Source of the DNA: Enhydrobacter aerosaccus
GTDB taxonomy: Bacteria; Pseudomonadota; Alphaproteobacteria; Reyranellales; Reyranellaceae
DNA length: 64,000 bases
Assembly: GCF_900167455.1 (NCBI RefSeq)
Contig: NZ_FUWJ01000001.1
Coordinates: 930,001-994,000 of the forward strand
Direction: 5' to 3'
The stretch's first letter is position 1. Each line of letters opens with the position of its first letter. Both the position numbers and the translations under genes were made by a program. Below the pieces are notes generated by a model. It made no database searches. It saw only the letters and a list, made by a program, of their open reading frames with translations, and had not been told where the DNA came from. Of this stretch, positions 9,341-18,303 are shown in pieces.

Positions 9341-9769
9341 ATGGACGACAGAATCGCTGGCGAAGCGGCAAAGTTCGCCACCCAGGCCCAGGAGCTCGCG
9401 GGCAATCTCAAGAACCTGGCGCAGCAGATCACCGATATGGCGGCTCAGGGCACGCTGACGACGCCCGAAGGCGGGCATATGCCGTTCGTGGCGTTGCTGA
9501 CGATTTTCGCGCTGGCCTGCTTCGTCGGTTACTACGTGGTATGGCGCGTGACGCCGGCGCTCCACTCGCCGCTGATGGCGGTCACCAACGCCGTATCCTC
9601 CGTCATCATCGTCGGCGCTCTGCTGGCAGCGGGACTGCGAGGCCTTGGGGCGGCCCAGCTCTTCGGCGCCATCGCCGTCGCGCTGGCTGCGGTGAATATC
9701 TTCGGCGGCTTCATCGTCACGCACCGAATGCTGTCGATGTTCAAGAAGAAGCAGCCGGTCAAGAAGTAG
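9341..9769 (+). CDS. pntAB: NAD(P) transhydrogenase, alpha subunit part 2 (membrane)
   Basis: This small 142-residue membrane subunit has an N-terminal amphipathic stretch of about 45 residues and then three to four hydrophobic helices ([57 protein letters not shown]). Together with the membrane part of PntB it forms the proton channel (domain II). It ends in a lysine-rich cytoplasmic tail. It sits between pntAA and pntB with gaps of 8 and 12 bases. Confidence 0.95.
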   Translation: MDDRIAGEAAKFATQAQELAGNLKNLAQQITDMAAQGTLTTPEGGHMPFVALLTIFALACFVGYYVVWRVTPALHSPLMAVTNAVSSVIIVGALLAAGLRGLGAAQLFGAIAVALAAVNIFGGFIVTHRMLSMFKKKQPVKK

Positions 9770-9781
9770 GCGAGGCGCAAA

Positions 9782-11194
9782 GTGATTACTCAAGAACTGG
9801 CCGCCTACGGCTATCTGATTTCGGCTATCTGCTTCATCATGGCGCTGCGAGGACTTTCCTCGCCCACGACATCACGCGCCGGCAATCTCTACGGCATCGT
9901 CGGCATGGTCGTGGCGATCGGCGTCACGGTCCTGTCACCGGGCATCGTATCGCCCTGGCTGATCCTCGCCGGCCTGGTGGTCGGCGGGACGGTCGGCACG
10001 ATCGTGGCCATGCGCATCCAGATGACGGCGCTGCCTCAGCTCGTCGCGGCCTTCCATTCGCTGGTGGGGCTCGCGGCGGTGTTCGTGGCGGCCGCGGCGT
10101 TCGTGTCGCCCGATGCCTTTGGGATCGGCTCTCCCGGTCATATCAAGACCCAGAGCCTGATCGAGATGGGGCTTGGCACGGTCATCGGTGCCATCACCTT
10201 TACGGGCTCCATCGTGGCCTTTGCCAAGCTGCAGGGGCTGGTTTCGGGTGCGCCGCTGGTGTTCCGGGGCCAGCATTACCTGAACGCCCTGATCGGCATC
10301 GTCATCGTGCTGCTGCTGGTGTGGTTCGCTTCCGCCGGCCACCCGGTGACCTTCATGCTGCTGATCATCCTGTCGCTGGCGGTCGGCTTCCTGCTGATCC
10401 TGCCCATCGGCGGCGCCGACATGCCGGTCGTGGTGTCGATGCTCAATTCCTATTCGGGATGGGCGGCTGCCGGCATCGGCTTCACCCTCGGCAACACGGC
10501 CCTGATCGTGACGGGCGCGCTGGTGGGCTCGTCGGGCGCGATCCTGAGCTACATCATGTGCAAGGGCATGAACCGCTCCATCTTCAATGTGATCCTGGGC
10601 GGATTTGGCACCGACGGTGGCGCGGCGGTGGCTGCTGCCGGCGGCAAGCCCGACAAGCCGGTGAAGGCCGGCTCGGCCGAGGATGCCGCGTTCCTGATGG
10701 AGAATGCCAGTTCGGTGATCATCGTGCCGGGCTATGGCATGGCGGTGGCGCAGGCCCAGCATGCATTGCGTGAAATGGCGGACCTGCTGAAGGAGCGCGG
10801 CGTCCAGGTGCGCTATGCCATCCATCCGGTCGCAGGCCGTATGCCGGGCCATATGAACGTGCTGCTGGCCGAGGCCAATGTGCCCTACGACGAGGTGTTC
10901 GAACTCGACGACATCAACCGCGACTTCGCCTCGACCGACGTGGCGTTCGTCATCGGCGCCAATGACGTCACCAACCCGGCCGCCAAGACGGATCCGAAGA
11001 GCCCCATCTACGGCATGCCGATTCTCGACGTCGAGAAGGCGCAGACCGTGCTGTTCGTGAAGCGCGGCATGTCCTCGGGCTATGCCGGCGTCGAGAACGA
11101 GCTCTTCTTCCGCGACAACACGATGATGCTGTTCGCCGACGCCAAGGTGATGTGCGAGAACATCGTCAAGGCGCTGGAAGGTTCGGCTCACTGA
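9782..11194 (+). CDS. pntB: NAD(P) transhydrogenase, beta subunit
   Basis: This 470-residue subunit has about eight or nine membrane helices (domain II) followed by the NADP(H)-binding domain III from about residue 300. Domain III motifs are clear: VPGYGMAVAQAQ, AIHPVAGRMPGHMNVLLAEA, VIGANDVTNPAA and VKRGMSSGYAGVENELF. The start codon is GTG. It completes the pnt operon; the HAD-like gene after it starts eight bases on and is probably in the same transcript. Confidence 0.96.
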   Translation: MITQELAAYGYLISAICFIMALRGLSSPTTSRAGNLYGIVGMVVAIGVTVLSPGIVSPWLILAGLVVGGTVGTIVAMRIQMTALPQLVAAFHSLVGLAAVFVAAAAFVSPDAFGIGSPGHIKTQSLIEMGLGTVIGAITFTGSIVAFAKLQGLVSGAPLVFRGQHYLNALIGIVIVLLLVWFASAGHPVTFMLLIILSLAVGFLLILPIGGADMPVVVSMLNSYSGWAAAGIGFTLGNTALIVTGALVGSSGAILSYIMCKGMNRSIFNVILGGFGTDGGAAVAAAGGKPDKPVKAGSAEDAAFLMENASSVIIVPGYGMAVAQAQHALREMADLLKERGVQVRYAIHPVAGRMPGHMNVLLAEANVPYDEVFELDDINRDFASTDVAFVIGANDVTNPAAKTDPKSPIYGMPILDVEKAQTVLFVKRGMSSGYAGVENELFFRDNTMMLFADAKVMCENIVKALEGSAH

Positions 11195-11201
11195 CGTCGA
11201 C

Positions 11202-11819
11202 GTGACGTATCGCGCCGTCCTGTTCGATATCGGCGGCGCGATCGACCTCGAGTTCGCCTGGGAGATGGCGGTGGATGGAGCAATCGCCTCCGCCTGCAGC
11301 CTCGAGGGCATTCGCGTCGATCAGCCAATGGTGGAGGCTGCCTCCGAGCAGGCCGTGCTGTCCTTCGCGGCTGACACATACGGCGCCATGATCGGGATCC
11401 TGTGCGGCGGGGAACCCAGGACCATTGGCCGAGTGACGCAGCGGTTCGAGGCGATGACGCGCGGACTGGATGTTTTCCAGCTTCGGCCCGGGATCGAACA
11501 GCTTCTGCACAGGCTGGTCGGCCATGGGGTGGTCCTGTCAGCCGCCGACTACCCCAGAGATCGCCTGGAGCGGGCCGGGATTGCGCCCCTGTTTGCCGAC
11601 GACGCGCACATTCCCGCTGTCGAGACGATCTTCGTCGGCGATCGGCTCGATCAGGATGTCGCGCCAGCCAAGGCGCAGGGGATGACGACGATCCAGTTTC
11701 GGAGCGGGCGATGGCGCCGCCAAAAACCGCGCTCTGCCGCCGAGACGCCGGACGTCACCGTGACAGATGTACGGGAACTCGAAGAAGCGATTTTCGCTCT
11801 ACTGGCAGACAGTCGGTAG
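11202..11819 (+). CDS. HAD-superfamily-like hydrolase attached to the pnt operon
   Basis: This 205-residue protein looks like a HAD phosphatase. Motif I is FDIGG, with the nucleophile Asp present but Gly where the acid/base Asp is usual, as in the D(I/L)G subgroup. Motif IV is visible as VGDRLDQDV near residue 147. The region expected to hold the conserved Lys is not obvious. The GTG start lies eight bases after pntB, and a GC-rich hairpin follows the stop. No substrate can be assigned, and reduced or altered phosphatase activity is possible. Confidence 0.7.
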   Translation: MTYRAVLFDIGGAIDLEFAWEMAVDGAIASACSLEGIRVDQPMVEAASEQAVLSFAADTYGAMIGILCGGEPRTIGRVTQRFEAMTRGLDVFQLRPGIEQLLHRLVGHGVVLSAADYPRDRLERAGIAPLFADDAHIPAVETIFVGDRLDQDVAPAKAQGMTTIQFRSGRWRRQKPRSAAETPDVTVTDVRELEEAIFALLADSR

Positions 11820-11824
11820 GCGAA

Positions 11825-11844
11825 GGGCCGCCCTCGGGCGGCCC
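11825..11844. terminator. GC-rich hairpin between the HAD-like gene and a convergent gene
   Basis: GGGCCGCCC and GGGCGGCCC form a perfect 9-bp inverted repeat with almost no loop, five bases after the HAD-like stop. There is no T-run, so this is a possible bidirectional terminator or transcript-end stabiliser for the two convergent genes. Confidence 0.5.
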
Positions 11845-11881
11845 CTGCCAATCGTCACAGGATGATCGCCACACGCCGCCG

Positions 11882-12292
11882 TTAGCGCGTATGGGGCGCC
11901 ATGGAATGGCCTTGGGCATTCAGACGATTGCCGCAGCTATCGTACTTGAAGCCATACTCGTCGGTGATAGCCACCTGATGCCGGCCAGGGCCGCCGCAAC
12001 TGGCCTGCGAGTCCATCGGGGCCGTCGCCTGTTGCCGGTATCCTTGACCGTAGCTCCCGCGCGGCTCGGCCTGGCCGGCGCTCACCTGCTTGTTCTGTTG
12101 CTCCAATATGCTGCTCGACGTCGAGGTCGAGTTGCTGGTGGTCGCGGCGTTGGGCAGGGTGCCGACATCCCGCGTCGGTGCGGCGCCGCTCGCTCCGCCC
12201 GGACCACTGTTGGGGCCGGCCGGCATCTGCGCCATGGCCATCGAACCCGACAGAACCAGCGCACAGGCGGTCATCAGGGAGATCTTGGTCAT
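11882..12292 (-). CDS. Small exported protein of unknown function
   Basis: This 136-residue protein has a clear Sec signal peptide (MTKISLMTACALVLSGSMAMA, cleavage probably after AMA). A low-complexity Gly/Ser/Thr/Pro/Gln-rich middle follows, then a C-terminal segment with two Cys (SCGG and DSCGN) about 26 residues apart that could form a disulphide in the periplasm. I recognise no family. An in-frame upstream extension exists, but the ATG at 12292 puts the signal peptide at the N-terminus. Confidence 0.72.
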   Translation of the reverse strand: MTKISLMTACALVLSGSMAMAQMPAGPNSGPGGASGAAPTRDVGTLPNAATTSNSTSTSSSILEQQNKQVSAGQAEPRGSYGQGYRQQATAPMDSQASCGGPGRHQVAITDEYGFKYDSCGNRLNAQGHSMAPHTR

Positions 12293-12390
12293 ATGCCTTC
12301 TCCTGTTGAACTCCGGTGTCTGAGAACGTTGGGCGTCGGCACGACGTTGCTCAGCGCCCGCCGGCAAGAAGGCGCAATTCAGCGGGCAAC

Positions 12391-12419
12391 CAATAAAAAA
12401 CCCCCGACAGTGCCGGGGG
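12391..12419 (-). terminator. Rho-independent terminator of rpsU
   Basis: Read on the minus strand, CCCCCG pairs with CGGGGG around a short loop and is followed by a run of six T. It lies about 30 bases after the rpsU stop, a classic intrinsic terminator. Confidence 0.85.
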
Positions 12420-12450
12420 TATTTGGGGGTGCTTCCATTGAAGCGGAGGC

Positions 12451-12654
12451 TTAATAGCCTTCGCGCTCGAGGCGCTTGCGCATCAGCTTGCGCGTGCGGC
12501 GGATGGCCTCGGCCCGCTCGCGGGCGCGACGCTCGGAGGGCTTCTCGTAATTGCGGCGGAGCTTCATCTCGCGGAAGATGCCTTCACGTTGCATCTTCTT
12601 CTTCAGGACGCGGAGCGCCTGATCGACGTTATTTTCGCGGACGAGAACCTGCAC
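12451..12654 (-). CDS. rpsU: 30S ribosomal protein S21
   Basis: This 67-residue ribosomal protein bS21 sits near the Shine-Dalgarno binding region of the 30S subunit. The sequence [20 protein letters not shown] and the very basic C-terminus ([16 protein letters not shown]) are diagnostic. The start is GTG at 12652-12654, with a purine-rich GGAAGGAAG about eight bases upstream. A longer open frame upstream carries no S21-like sequence. The gene ends at its own intrinsic terminator. Confidence 0.96.
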   Translation of the reverse strand: MQVLVRENNVDQALRVLKKKMQREGIFREMKLRRNYEKPSERRARERAEAIRRTRKLMRKRLEREGY

Positions 12655-12775
12655 TGCGATTGCTTCCTTCCAAGCTAATACGCCCCGGGATTTCCAGGGC
12701 ATGAATTCGAGAGGCGCGTAGGTATCACAGGGGACCGCCCTTGGGAAGCCCCGGCGAAGGTCATATATTTCGGCC

Positions 12776-13423
12776 ATGAACGACTTCAATTCCCCGCAAA
12801 GCGACCCCGACTCCGACCTTCGCGACCGTCTGGCCGACGCCGTCGCCAACGAGGCGGCCTTCGAAGGATGGACTGGAACCGCCCTCCGGGCCGCCGCCCG
12901 CGGGCTGGGATTGCCGGCCGGCGAGGCGGACCGCTTGTTTCCGGGCGGGGCGCTGGACGTCCTGAACCACCTCAGCCTCCGAGCCGATCGCCGTATGGTG
13001 GCCGACATGGAGGCCGAGGGGATGGGCAGCCTCAAGATCCGCGACCGCATCCGCGAGGCCATCCGGATTCGGCTCGACCGGCATCTGGGCAACAAGGAGG
13101 CGGCCCGCCGGGCCCTGGCACTGCTTGCGCTGCCGTTCAACGCGCCGCTTGGTCTCAAGCTCCTGTATCGCACCGTCGATGCCATATGGTACTCGGCCGG
13201 CGACACCAGCACGGACTTCAACTTCTATACCAAGCGGGCGACGCTGGCGGCGGTCTACTCCTCGACGCTGCTCTATTGGCTGAACGACCGTTCGCCCGGC
13301 AGCGAAGCGACCTGGAAGTTTCTGGACCGGCGGATCGACAACGTCATGACAGTCGAGAAGCTGAAGGCCCGGGCACGGTCCTGGCAGCCCGGCAACCGCA
13401 TGCGGACAGCCGTACGGCGCTGA
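12776..13423 (+). CDS. COQ9 family ubiquinone biosynthesis protein
   Basis: This 215-residue protein matches COQ9, a lipid-binding TetR-fold protein that assists COQ7-type hydroxylation in ubiquinone synthesis in mitochondria and alphaproteobacteria. The diagnostic C-terminal segment is present: [20 protein letters not shown], then [10 protein letters not shown] and [10 protein letters not shown]. The N-terminal part has TetR-like helices but no convincing DNA-recognition helix, as usual for COQ9. It diverges from rpsU and ends one base before the convergent purK stop. Other ubiquinone-linked genes in the window are ubiX and the UbiB-like kinase. Confidence 0.88.
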   Translation: MNDFNSPQSDPDSDLRDRLADAVANEAAFEGWTGTALRAAARGLGLPAGEADRLFPGGALDVLNHLSLRADRRMVADMEAEGMGSLKIRDRIREAIRIRLDRHLGNKEAARRALALLALPFNAPLGLKLLYRTVDAIWYSAGDTSTDFNFYTKRATLAAVYSSTLLYWLNDRSPGSEATWKFLDRRIDNVMTVEKLKARARSWQPGNRMRTAVRR

Positions 13424-13424
13424 C

Positions 13425-14498
13425 CTATTCCTGCGGCACCGTCACATAGGTGACGTGGCCCATCTTGCGGCCGGGCCGCGCTTTGCCTTTGCCGTAGAGA
13501 TGCAAGCGCGCCGTGGGCTCGGCGACGTAGCGGGCCCAGTCGTCGGCTTCGGGACCGATCAGGTTGACCATGCGCGATGGCGCCAGGATGTCGACGGCTC
13601 CAAGCGGAAGACCGCAGATCGCGCGCACGAGCTGCTCGAATTGGCTGGTGGCGCAGGCATCGAGCGTCCAATGGCCGGAATTGTGGGGGCGGGGTGCCAT
13701 TTCGTTGGCGAGCACCTTGCCGTCGCTGGTCACGAACATCTCGAGCGCGACCAGGCCGACGAGATCCAGCTTCTCGGCCAGCTGAAGACCATAGCGCTCG
13801 GCAATGGTGAGCGTCTCCGCCGGCAGGCCCGAGGGCACCGTGGTGGTGCGCAGGATGCCGTCGCGGTGATCGTTCAGGCCGATGGGAAAACAACGCGCCT
13901 GGCCGTCGAGGCCGCGCGCGACGATTGCCGAGACCTCGCAGTCGAAATCGACCAGCACCTCGAGGATGCATTCGCGGCGGCCGAGCCTGTTCCAGGCTGA
14001 TGCGAGGTCTTCCCGGCTCGAAACCCGGGCCTGCCCCTTGCCGTCATAGCCCTCGGTGCAGGTCTTCAGGATGCCGGGAAAGGCCGTGGCACTGGCGACG
14101 TCCGCTTCGGTGCGGATGGGCTGGTAGTCCGCCGTGCCGAGACCGGAGTCGCGGAAGAATGCCTTCTCGCGCAGGCGATGTTGCGCGACGAACAGCGGGG
14201 CAGTTCCGGGGCGCACCGGCTTGTACCGGGCACACATGGCGACCGTGCTTTCCGGCACGTTCTCGAACTCGTAGGTGATGACATCGACCTTGGCCGCGAA
14301 CCGGCCGAGGGCGTCTCCGTCGTCATAGGCTCCCTGGACATAGCCCGCTGAGACGTCGGCTGCGATCGAATGCGCCTCGGGAGCAAAGACGACGGTTCGA
14401 TAGCCAAGCCGGGCCGCGGCCATCGCGGTCATCCGACCCAATTGGCCCCCGCCCAGGATGCCAATGGTCGATCCGGGAGGCAGAATCTGTCCGGCCAT
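13425..14498 (-). CDS. purK: 5-(carboxyamino)imidazole ribonucleotide synthase
   Basis: This 357-residue ATP-grasp enzyme of purine synthesis carboxylates AIR to N5-CAIR with ATP and bicarbonate. The N-terminal GILGGGQLGRM motif and ATP-grasp strands (ILKTCTEGYDGKGQARV, VDFDCEVSAIVARG, EMFVTSDGKVLANEMAPRPHNSGH) are all visible. The ATG at 14498 is four bases downstream of the purE stop, so purE-purK form an operon with the next enzyme step encoded first. The open frame upstream of this ATG overlaps purE and is not coding. Confidence 0.96.
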   Translation of the reverse strand: MAGQILPPGSTIGILGGGQLGRMTAMAAARLGYRTVVFAPEAHSIAADVSAGYVQGAYDDGDALGRFAAKVDVITYEFENVPESTVAMCARYKPVRPGTAPLFVAQHRLREKAFFRDSGLGTADYQPIRTEADVASATAFPGILKTCTEGYDGKGQARVSSREDLASAWNRLGRRECILEVLVDFDCEVSAIVARGLDGQARCFPIGLNDHRDGILRTTTVPSGLPAETLTIAERYGLQLAEKLDLVGLVALEMFVTSDGKVLANEMAPRPHNSGHWTLDACATSQFEQLVRAICGLPLGAVDILAPSRMVNLIGPEADDWARYVAEPTARLHLYGKGKARPGRKMGHVTYVTVPQE

Positions 14499-14502
14499 GC
14501 CT

Positions 14503-15024
14503 CTATCGCTGCTCGGGCGGGGTATCCGACGGGGCGTCGGCGACCGCCTCGGTCTGGCGTAGCCGCCAGCGCTCGACTGCTGCCATGATCTTGGCGTCGC
14601 CAAGACCGACGATGGAGGCTGCCAGAAGCGCCGAATTGATGGCCCCTGACTTGCCGATGGCCAGTGTGCCGACGGGGATTCCGGCCGGCATCTGGACAAT
14701 GGAAAGAAGGCTATCCATGCCTTTGAGGGCAGCACTCTCGACTGGCACGCCCAGCACCGGCAAAGGCGTCATGGAGGCTGTCATGCCCGGCAAGTGGGCG
14801 GCGCCACCGGCTCCGGCGATGATGGCTTTCAACCCGCGCTCCTTGGCGCCCGAGGCGTAGGCCACCAGCCGTTTCGGCGTCCGATGCGCGGACACGATGC
14901 GGGCCTCGTAAGGGACACCGAGAGTGTCGAGGGTCTCGGCGGCATGGCGCATGGTCGCCCAGTCCGACTGGCTTCCCATGATCAGGCCCACCAGCGGGCG
15001 GCGTTTGGCGGAGATTTTTGCCAT
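14503..15024 (-). CDS. purE: N5-carboxyaminoimidazole ribonucleotide mutase
   Basis: This 173-residue class I PurE converts N5-CAIR to CAIR. The conserved [11 protein letters not shown], the active-site SAHRTP and the [11 protein letters not shown] loop are present. The last 15 or so residues form a charged, proline-rich tail beyond the usual enzyme core. It leads the purE-purK pair; the DUF465 gene lies just upstream on the same strand, 19 bases away. Confidence 0.96.
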   Translation of the reverse strand: MAKISAKRRPLVGLIMGSQSDWATMRHAAETLDTLGVPYEARIVSAHRTPKRLVAYASGAKERGLKAIIAGAGGAAHLPGMTASMTPLPVLGVPVESAALKGMDSLLSIVQMPAGIPVGTLAIGKSGAINSALLAASIVGLGDAKIMAAVERWRLRQTEAVADAPSDTPPEQR

Positions 15025-15043
15025 TTGGTCTTGGAAAATGTCT

Positions 15044-15268
15044 TCAGGCGATGATGTCGGGGATGAGTTGGCTTTCCAACCTGGTGATCTGGTCCTTCAG
15101 CCCAAGCTTCCGTTTCTTGAGGCGCTGAAGCTGGAGTTGGTCAAAGGGAGCCTTCTCGATCAGGCGATCGATCACCTCGTCGAGATCTCGATGCTCGCTT
15201 CGCAACGTCTCCAGCTTGGCCTTGAGGGCTTCGGCATCCTGAGGTTCCGATGGCACGTCGTCGTTCAT
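15044..15268 (-). CDS. DUF465 (YdcH-like) small coiled-coil protein, copy 1
   Basis: This 74-residue, highly charged helical protein has the DUF465 pattern [15 protein letters not shown] ... [19 protein letters not shown]. Such proteins are common in alphaproteobacteria and their function is unknown. It is probably transcribed with purE and purK. A second member lies at 16600-16776. Confidence 0.85.
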   Translation of the reverse strand: MNDDVPSEPQDAEALKAKLETLRSEHRDLDEVIDRLIEKAPFDQLQLQRLKKRKLGLKDQITRLESQLIPDIIA

Positions 15269-15359
15269 GCTTCAGCGCACTCGTCCCGGCGGGCTAGCCA
15301 CGTGGATGCGGGCCGTGTACCCCTTCGGCCGCCCAAAGGGAAGCGCATAACCCCACGCC

Positions 15360-15917
15360 ATGTCAGACTTCCTACCTCACCCATTCTGGAATTTCTCCCT
15401 CGAACTTTATGCCAGCGAGGGCGTGGCGCCAGCTTGCCTGGATCTTCAGGATCGCCGCGGCTGCGACGTCAATATCCTGCTTTTCTGCTGTTGGTTGGGA
15501 GCGTCGGGGCGGCCGACCCTGACGGCGGACAGGCTGAAGAGCATCCTGGCCGTGAGCGACCGGTGGCAGGCCGACGTCGTGCGCCCCCTGCGCCAGGTCA
15601 GGAAAGCCCTCAAGGAGCGGTCCTGGAGCGAAACGCTCCCGGAGACCGTAGACGCGGCCCGGCGCAGGGTTGCAGAGGCCGAACTGGCCGCCGAGCATGC
15701 CGAACAGCTGACGCTCGTCTCTTTGCACGGCCCGCCGGCGGATCGCGATCGTCCGGCCGAGCAGCGCCTACGGGCTGCCGTCGGCAATCTTGGCGTCTAT
15801 GCAGTGTGTCTGGGGGTCGTTCCGGACAAGCACGACCGTGTCGCTGTGGCTCAATTGATGGCGGCAACGTTCCCGAGCCTCTTGAAGGAGGAGGTCGACC
15901 GCGCCATCGGCCTCTAG
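15360..15917 (+). CDS. TIGR02444 family protein of unknown function
   Basis: This 185-residue protein has the N-terminal pattern of the TIGR02444/DUF2390 family: FWNFSLELYASEGV, CLDLQDRRGCDVNILLFCCWLG, then a helical middle with WQADVVRPLRQVRKAL. The family is widespread in proteobacteria without a known role. The gene diverges from DUF465 copy 1 and converges with ubiX, whose stop is one base away. Confidence 0.8.
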   Translation: MSDFLPHPFWNFSLELYASEGVAPACLDLQDRRGCDVNILLFCCWLGASGRPTLTADRLKSILAVSDRWQADVVRPLRQVRKALKERSWSETLPETVDAARRRVAEAELAAEHAEQLTLVSLHGPPADRDRPAEQRLRAAVGNLGVYAVCLGVVPDKHDRVAVAQLMAATFPSLLKEEVDRAIGL

Positions 15918-15918
15918 C

Positions 15919-16494
15919 TCATTCTCTCCAACGCTTCACCCTGCCGCTCTCGAGATCGAAAAGATCCAGGATCCGGCCGACCGTGTGGTCGATGAGATCG
16001 TCGAGCGACTGGGGTCGATTGTAGAAGGCGGGTACCGATGGAGCGATAATCGCGCCCATTTCGGCGAGCGTCGTCATATTGCGCAGATGAATCGCATGAA
16101 GTGGCGTTTCGCGGGCAACCAAGACCAATTTGCGGCGTTCTTTCAGCACGACGTCGGCGGCTCGCGTCAGCAAATTGCTGGTGATGCCGTGGGCGATTTC
16201 GCTGAGACTGCGCATAGAGCAGGGCGACACGATCATTCCGATGGTCCGGTATGACCCACTCGAAATCGCAGCGGCGAGATCGTCAATTCTATATGCCACA
16301 TCCGCGAGCCGCCGCACGTCGTCCACCTTGAAATCAGTCTCATGCGCGAGCGTCACCTCCGCGGTCCGCGTCATGACGAGGTGAGTTTCCAACGGCAACG
16401 ATTGCAGTGTCTGCAATAAACGAACGCCATAGATCACGCCTGATGCGCCGGAGATGCCGACGATCAGCCTTGGACGGTCAACCATATTGACCAT
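15919..16494 (-). CDS. ubiX: UbiX-type flavin prenyltransferase
   Basis: This 191-residue protein matches UbiX, which prenylates FMN to make the prFMN cofactor for UbiD-type decarboxylases. The FMN-binding GISGASGVIYGVRLL, the SPCSMRSLSEIAHG segment and the ERRKLVLVARETPLH segment are present. A second in-frame ATG three codons later (16485) is an alternative start. No ubiD lies in the window. It diverges from DUF465 copy 2. Confidence 0.93.
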   Translation of the reverse strand: MVNMVDRPRLIVGISGASGVIYGVRLLQTLQSLPLETHLVMTRTAEVTLAHETDFKVDDVRRLADVAYRIDDLAAAISSGSYRTIGMIVSPCSMRSLSEIAHGITSNLLTRAADVVLKERRKLVLVARETPLHAIHLRNMTTLAEMGAIIAPSVPAFYNRPQSLDDLIDHTVGRILDLFDLESGRVKRWRE

Positions 16495-16599
16495 TCTAGC
16501 CTACTTTTGCACAGGGCGGCGACGGCGACCGATTTGGCCGTGACTTGGCCATCGGACGGAGTCAGAGTTTTTGTGTCTGCAATCAGCTCGGAGGTGTCT

Positions 16600-16776
16600 A
16601 TGAGTGCCGTAGATCACATCGAAGCGTTGAAGGCCAAGCATGCGATGCTCGAGCATGCGATCAGCGAAGAGAACGCGCGTCCGCAGCCCGATGACGACGC
16701 GATCTGCAGCCTCAAGAAGCGGAAACTGCAGATCAAGGACGAGATCACGCGACTCAAGCGAGTGACGTCGCACTAG
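16600..16776 (+). CDS. DUF465 (YdcH-like) small coiled-coil protein, copy 2
   Basis: This 58-residue charged helical protein has the pattern IEALKAKHAMLEHAI ... CSLKKRKLQIKDEITRLKR, closely matching copy 1 at 15044-15268. The ATG at 16600 has GGAGGT a few bases upstream. Earlier in-frame codons lie upstream of this ribosome site and are unlikely to be used. Function unknown. Confidence 0.85.
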   Translation: MSAVDHIEALKAKHAMLEHAISEENARPQPDDDAICSLKKRKLQIKDEITRLKRVTSH

Positions 16777-16914
16777 CCGCATTCCCCCAAAGCGACAATC
16801 AGGCACCGCGGTGCTGTTTACGGCAGCGCCGCGCGCGGGCGGGCGCAAGCACAATGACGGCTGCGACTCGGGTGCGCCCGTCCCCATTGTGCGTTTGCCG
16901 CTCGCCCCGCGCGA

Positions 16915-18222
16915 TCAATTCAACTTGTGCAGATTGACGGTCCAGGAGGTTGGGCCAAACGCGCCGCGCGAATAGCCACTGCACTGCGCCACGTTGTCCG
17001 CACCACGCTGGCAGACCAGTTGGTCGGCATACCAGTGCGAACCGTCGTTGCAGGTTGTATCGGAGTCGTGCAACCGCAGGGTCGAGCCATCGAAACGAGC
17101 CTGAGCGCTGGTCCGACAAGCAGTGCGCCCGCTGCGCCATTCGAGTTGACCGTAGCCGCTGGAATCGAAGCAGTAGGACGAGACTCCGGGCTGGAGCTGA
17201 ACCAGTTCGTGGCGGAACTGGTCGCTTCGCCAGCAGCCCTGCAAGAAGGAAAAGTCCCGTGTCGGCCCGCTCGGCAGGCGCAGTCGGTTATCACGCGGCC
17301 GTTGCGGTTCCGGCGGTGCAGGCGGGGGAGCAGGCTTGGGTGGTGGGGGAGCGACCGCGACCTGGGGAGGTTTGGGCGCCGGGGGCGGTTCCGGCGGCTT
17401 GCACGCGGCGACGCGCTTCTTCAATTCGCCTTCGATGGCCGCCAGCTCGACCTGCAAGGCCTTGGCGCGCGCCTGCTCCTGAGACAGCGATGCCTTGAGA
17501 ATGGGCCTGCGATCGGCGGGAGCTGCAGGCACTTGCACGGCTGCCGTACTCTCCTTGGTCGCCAGGGCGACGAACGGGCTGGTGGGCAGCCAATTCCGCA
17601 GGACCCAGATCGTTCCAAGCAGCAACGCCAACAATGGCAGCGCCAGCAGGAGTGCGCGGCCCCAGGGAATTGTCCGCGGCGGCGGTGGCAATACCGGGCG
17701 GGGCGCGAAGGCCTGAAGCGGGGGAGGTTCCAGTACCGATTGACGGACTGGAGTGCGCAGCAACGCAGTCGGCAACAGTCCCTGGGCGGCTTCCTTCTCA
17801 TAACCCCAGCAAACGACGACAGGCCGGTCGCCGACCAGGAAGACGAAGGATTCGTCCGGTCGGCGGGCGGCGAGTTGCAGCGAGCGGCCGATGACATCGC
17901 CGTCGCCTCTCGTCGACAGGATCTGGCCCAGTCTTCCAACTTCGATCAACCCGCGATCGACCTGGGAAAGAACATCGCCACGTTGTCGGGGGTCGAGATC
18001 GACCAGGCGTCGCACCGGCCCCGGCCAGTTCGCGTACCAGTCGATGCCCTTGCCGTCGGCATGGAGCTGCGGCTCGGCCAGCAGGTCCGCGACCGTGTCG
18101 CCCAAGCGATGACGCACGATGCGGATGAGCTGGATTGCCGAATTGTGCAGCGGCTGGCCGCGCACGCCCAAGGGGCGAACGCCGCTCAGCGTCGTGACGA
18201 CAAGCGTACTCTGGCCGGACAT
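16915..18222 (-). CDS. SrfA-like single-pass membrane protein
   Basis: This 435-residue protein has three parts. The cytoplasmic N-terminal domain (about 1-185) contains GIDWYANWPG and FVFLVGDRPVVVCWGYE. One membrane helix follows (about 190-212, LLLALPLLALLLGTIWVL). The rest is outside the membrane: a charged helix, a Pro-rich linker rich in PPPPKP repeats, and a C-terminal domain (from about 320) with regularly placed Cys (GCWRSD, YCFDSSG, ACRTSA, TCNDGS, VCQRG, QCSG). This layout fits the SrfA family found with srfB and srfC in other bacteria, a match made from memory. Neither srfB nor srfC is nearby. It is probably co-transcribed with the upstream acyl-CoA ligase, 81 bases away. Confidence 0.6.
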   Translation of the reverse strand: MSGQSTLVVTTLSGVRPLGVRGQPLHNSAIQLIRIVRHRLGDTVADLLAEPQLHADGKGIDWYANWPGPVRRLVDLDPRQRGDVLSQVDRGLIEVGRLGQILSTRGDGDVIGRSLQLAARRPDESFVFLVGDRPVVVCWGYEKEAAQGLLPTALLRTPVRQSVLEPPPLQAFAPRPVLPPPPRTIPWGRALLLALPLLALLLGTIWVLRNWLPTSPFVALATKESTAAVQVPAAPADRRPILKASLSQEQARAKALQVELAAIEGELKKRVAACKPPEPPPAPKPPQVAVAPPPPKPAPPPAPPEPQRPRDNRLRLPSGPTRDFSFLQGCWRSDQFRHELVQLQPGVSSYCFDSSGYGQLEWRSGRTACRTSAQARFDGSTLRLHDSDTTCNDGSHWYADQLVCQRGADNVAQCSGYSRGAFGPTSWTVNLHKLN

Positions 18223-18303
18223 ACCGGACCTAGATTAGCCGGTCGATTGTGGCGGTGCGATGGTGCCGGATCGGCGGCGAGCCTACGCGACAGAGCGACC
18301 GGT

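Noticed and set aside
16776..16914. Possible terminator with GCACAATG/CATTGTGC arms between the second DUF465 gene and the SrfA-like gene
   Set aside because: Only 8 bp pair, the loop is long and there is no T-run; too weak to list.
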